Source: Lachnospiraceae bacterium UBA7729
GTDB taxonomy: Bacteria > Bacillota > Clostridia > Lachnospirales > Lachnospiraceae
Direction of reading: 5' to 3'
Length of the DNA stretch: 64,000 bases
Assembly: GCA_002482005.1 (NCBI GenBank)
Contig: DLFD01000031.1
Location: forward strand, 39,505 to 103,504
The position numbers and the translations under genes are program-made. Shown here in pieces: positions 63,134 through 64,000 of the stretch. The notes beneath the pieces are model-generated. The model had not been told where the DNA came from and ran no database searches. It worked only from the letters and a program-made list of their open reading frames with translations. Position 1 is the first letter of the stretch, and each line of letters opens with the position of its first letter.

Positions 63134-63693
63134 ACTATCTTATTCTTGCGGTAGACGCCGCCCTCATCAGCAATGTGGCGATCAGTTATTTTCTGGGACT
63201 TTCGCCGCTTCCTGAGCTTTGGGAGAAGCGGAAGGAGAACATGTTCTCCGCACTTGCGCTGATTCTGGTCATGACTCTGTCCGGGCTCTTCTGCAGCCTG
63301 GTCTGGCAGAATGTCCTGGTTCCGCAGGGTGCGGAAAAACTGAGCACCATCGTCTTTGCCGTCATTATTCTTCTGGTGAGTTTCATCATCTCACTGCTCC
63401 TCAGAAAGCAGACCGGAGCCAGCTTAGGACAATGGTTTTCCCGTTCTGCTGTTTCCAGCGTTGTCCTGGGTGTGGTACTCATCACTGCGCAGAAGGGATA
63501 TGGCGTTCTTACCAGTACTTTCTATGCATTCTTTGCGGCGCTTGGCTACCTGTTTGTAGTCACTATGCTGGCGGCGATCGAGGAGCGGATGGAATACAAT
63601 GATGTTCCTGGGTCCTTCCGTGGTATGCCGATCCTGCTGGTGACAGCGGGACTGATGGCAGTCGCTTTCCATGGAATCGAGGTTCTCGGCTGA
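63130..63693 (+). CDS. rnfA: Rnf complex subunit A homologue lacking both Fe-S cysteines
   Basis: 187 residues, six helices. Against E. coli RsxA: KFLGLCPF becomes YFLGLSPL (Ser25), and TTNCAVLGV becomes AVSSVVLGV (Ser110). VPGSFRGMPILLVTAGLMAVAF near the end matches the family closely. One cysteine (55) remains, but not at a ligand position. The start overlaps the rnfE stop by 4 bases. No rnfB follows before the next promoter. Confidence 0.88.
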   Translation: MNYLILAVDAALISNVAISYFLGLSPLPELWEKRKENMFSALALILVMTLSGLFCSLVWQNVLVPQGAEKLSTIVFAVIILLVSFIISLLLRKQTGASLGQWFSRSAVSSVVLGVVLITAQKGYGVLTSTFYAFFAALGYLFVVTMLAAIEERMEYNDVPGSFRGMPILLVTAGLMAVAFHGIEVLG

Positions 63694-63751
63694 ATGCCGG
63701 ATCTGCATTGACAGAAAGACCGGATCGCAGGAACAATCACGGAAATGCTGA

Positions 63752-63824
63752 TTGATTTATTTCTTCGAATATGGAATAATAGTGAAAACATTTTAGATTA
63801 CTGGAAAGTAATAGTTTCACTATT
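63752..63824 (+). promoter_or_regulatory. Promoter and nested inverted repeats before the lipoprotein gene
   Basis: TTGATT (63752) and AATAAT (63775) are 17 bases apart. Starting within the -10, AATAGTGAAA (63778-63787) pairs exactly with TTTCACTATT (63815-63824), and ATTACT (63797-63802) pairs with AGTAAT (63807-63812) inside. The position over the start site suggests an operator or a leader hairpin. Confidence 0.6.
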
Positions 63825-63851
63825 GTATATGACGGGAGGATTGAAAAAGTC

Positions 63852-64000
63852 ATGAAGAATCGTTTTGTTGCAATCGCCCTTGCTGTAGCAGTCGCAGGTT
63901 CTCTGACGGCATGCAGCAGCGGATCGAAGACACCGGAGACCCAGACTAAGGAAACCCAGGCAACTACTCAGGCACCGGAGACCCAGGCAGCAGAGACCCA
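63852..64000 (+). CDS. Lipoprotein, N-terminal part only
   Basis: Cut by the window end after about 49 codons. MKNRFVAIALAVAVAGSLTAC is a lipoprotein signal with the LTAC lipobox; the mature part starts SSGSKTPETQ and continues as a Thr/Glu/Gln/Ala/Pro-rich linker with repeated PETQ and ETQA. GGGAGGA lies 11 bases before the ATG. It has its own promoter. It could be a flavoprotein partner of the rnf operon (PplA-like) or an unrelated binding protein; the visible part cannot decide. Confidence 0.75.
   Translation, partial: MKNRFVAIALAVAVAGSLTACSSGSKTPETQTKETQATTQAPETQAAET

Noticed and set aside
1..64000. tRNA, rRNA, insertion sequences, prophage or defence genes
   Set aside because: Looked for CCA-ended cloverleafs, transposase or integrase motifs and defence domains on both strands by eye; none was found. 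A covariance-model search would be needed to exclude small RNAs.

Overview
The window (64 kb, roughly half G+C, almost every gene on the + strand) looks like a chromosomal segment of an anaerobic, single-membrane Firmicute, most likely a Clostridia/Lachnospiraceae-type gut bacterium. The reasons are PolC-type DNA polymerase III, a Na+-pumping decarboxylase cluster with an OadG-like subunit, Rnf genes, a DUF815 ATPase, fused PyrB/PyrI-style pyrimidine genes, YfhO-type glycan transferases and strong AGGAGG ribosome sites. No tRNA, rRNA, IS element, prophage or CRISPR array was seen.

Layout. 0-5 kb: cardiolipin synthase, a metallophosphoesterase, scpA-scpB and an XdhC-like protein whose two domains are in swapped order. 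5-6.5 kb: molybdate permease and ATPase (modB, modC) without modA. 6.7-12.2 kb: a five-gene biotin-dependent, Na+-coupled carboxyltransferase/decarboxylase operon (acyl-CoA carboxyltransferase, OadG-like, biotin carrier, beta pump, 5S-like pyruvate/oxaloacetate carboxyltransferase). 12.2-12.5 kb: a gene-free patch with a duplicated terminator module. 12.5-30 kb: a cell-surface glycan region containing an acyltransferase fused to a degenerate rhodanese domain, three tandem paralogous membrane proteins, an L,D-transpeptidase, and an operon of wbqC-like, two yfhO-like, GT2, ATP-grasp and AMP-ligase genes. 30-35.3 kb: pyrH-frr-uppS-cdsA-dxr-rseP. 35.5-40.3 kb: a branched-chain amino acid ABC transporter (livJHMGF). 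40.5-42.7 kb: a second ATP-grasp + GT2 pair, paralogous to the first. 42.8-44.2 kb (minus strand): pyrBI. 44.3-50.7 kb: pheA, DUF815, ppx and ppk. 51-57.4 kb: ispG, polC, aroK. 57.4-59.6 kb (minus strand): apbE, NusG_II and Gx-transporter genes. 59.8-64 kb: an atypical rnf operon followed by the start of a lipoprotein gene.

The most striking part is the right-hand end. The rnf operon reads C-D-E-A, with no rnfG and no visible rnfB. RnfA and RnfE each lack both cysteines that normally hold the intramembrane [2Fe-2S] cluster. RnfD carries a ~140-residue insert with six extra copies of DAAS(G/T)AT, which match the site where ApbE attaches FMN, just before its normal DAVSTAT site. A divergent operon encodes ApbE plus a NusG_II protein and a Gx-family membrane protein, a pair I associate (from memory) with EetA/EetB of flavin-based extracellular electron transfer. 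I infer an Rnf-derived NADH oxidase that passes electrons outward through a chain of covalent flavins, rather than a ferredoxin:NAD+ ion pump. The second most interesting part is the duplicated GT2/ATP-grasp module, which with the WbqC, YfhO and AMP-ligase genes suggests an undescribed acyl- or amide-decorated surface sugar.
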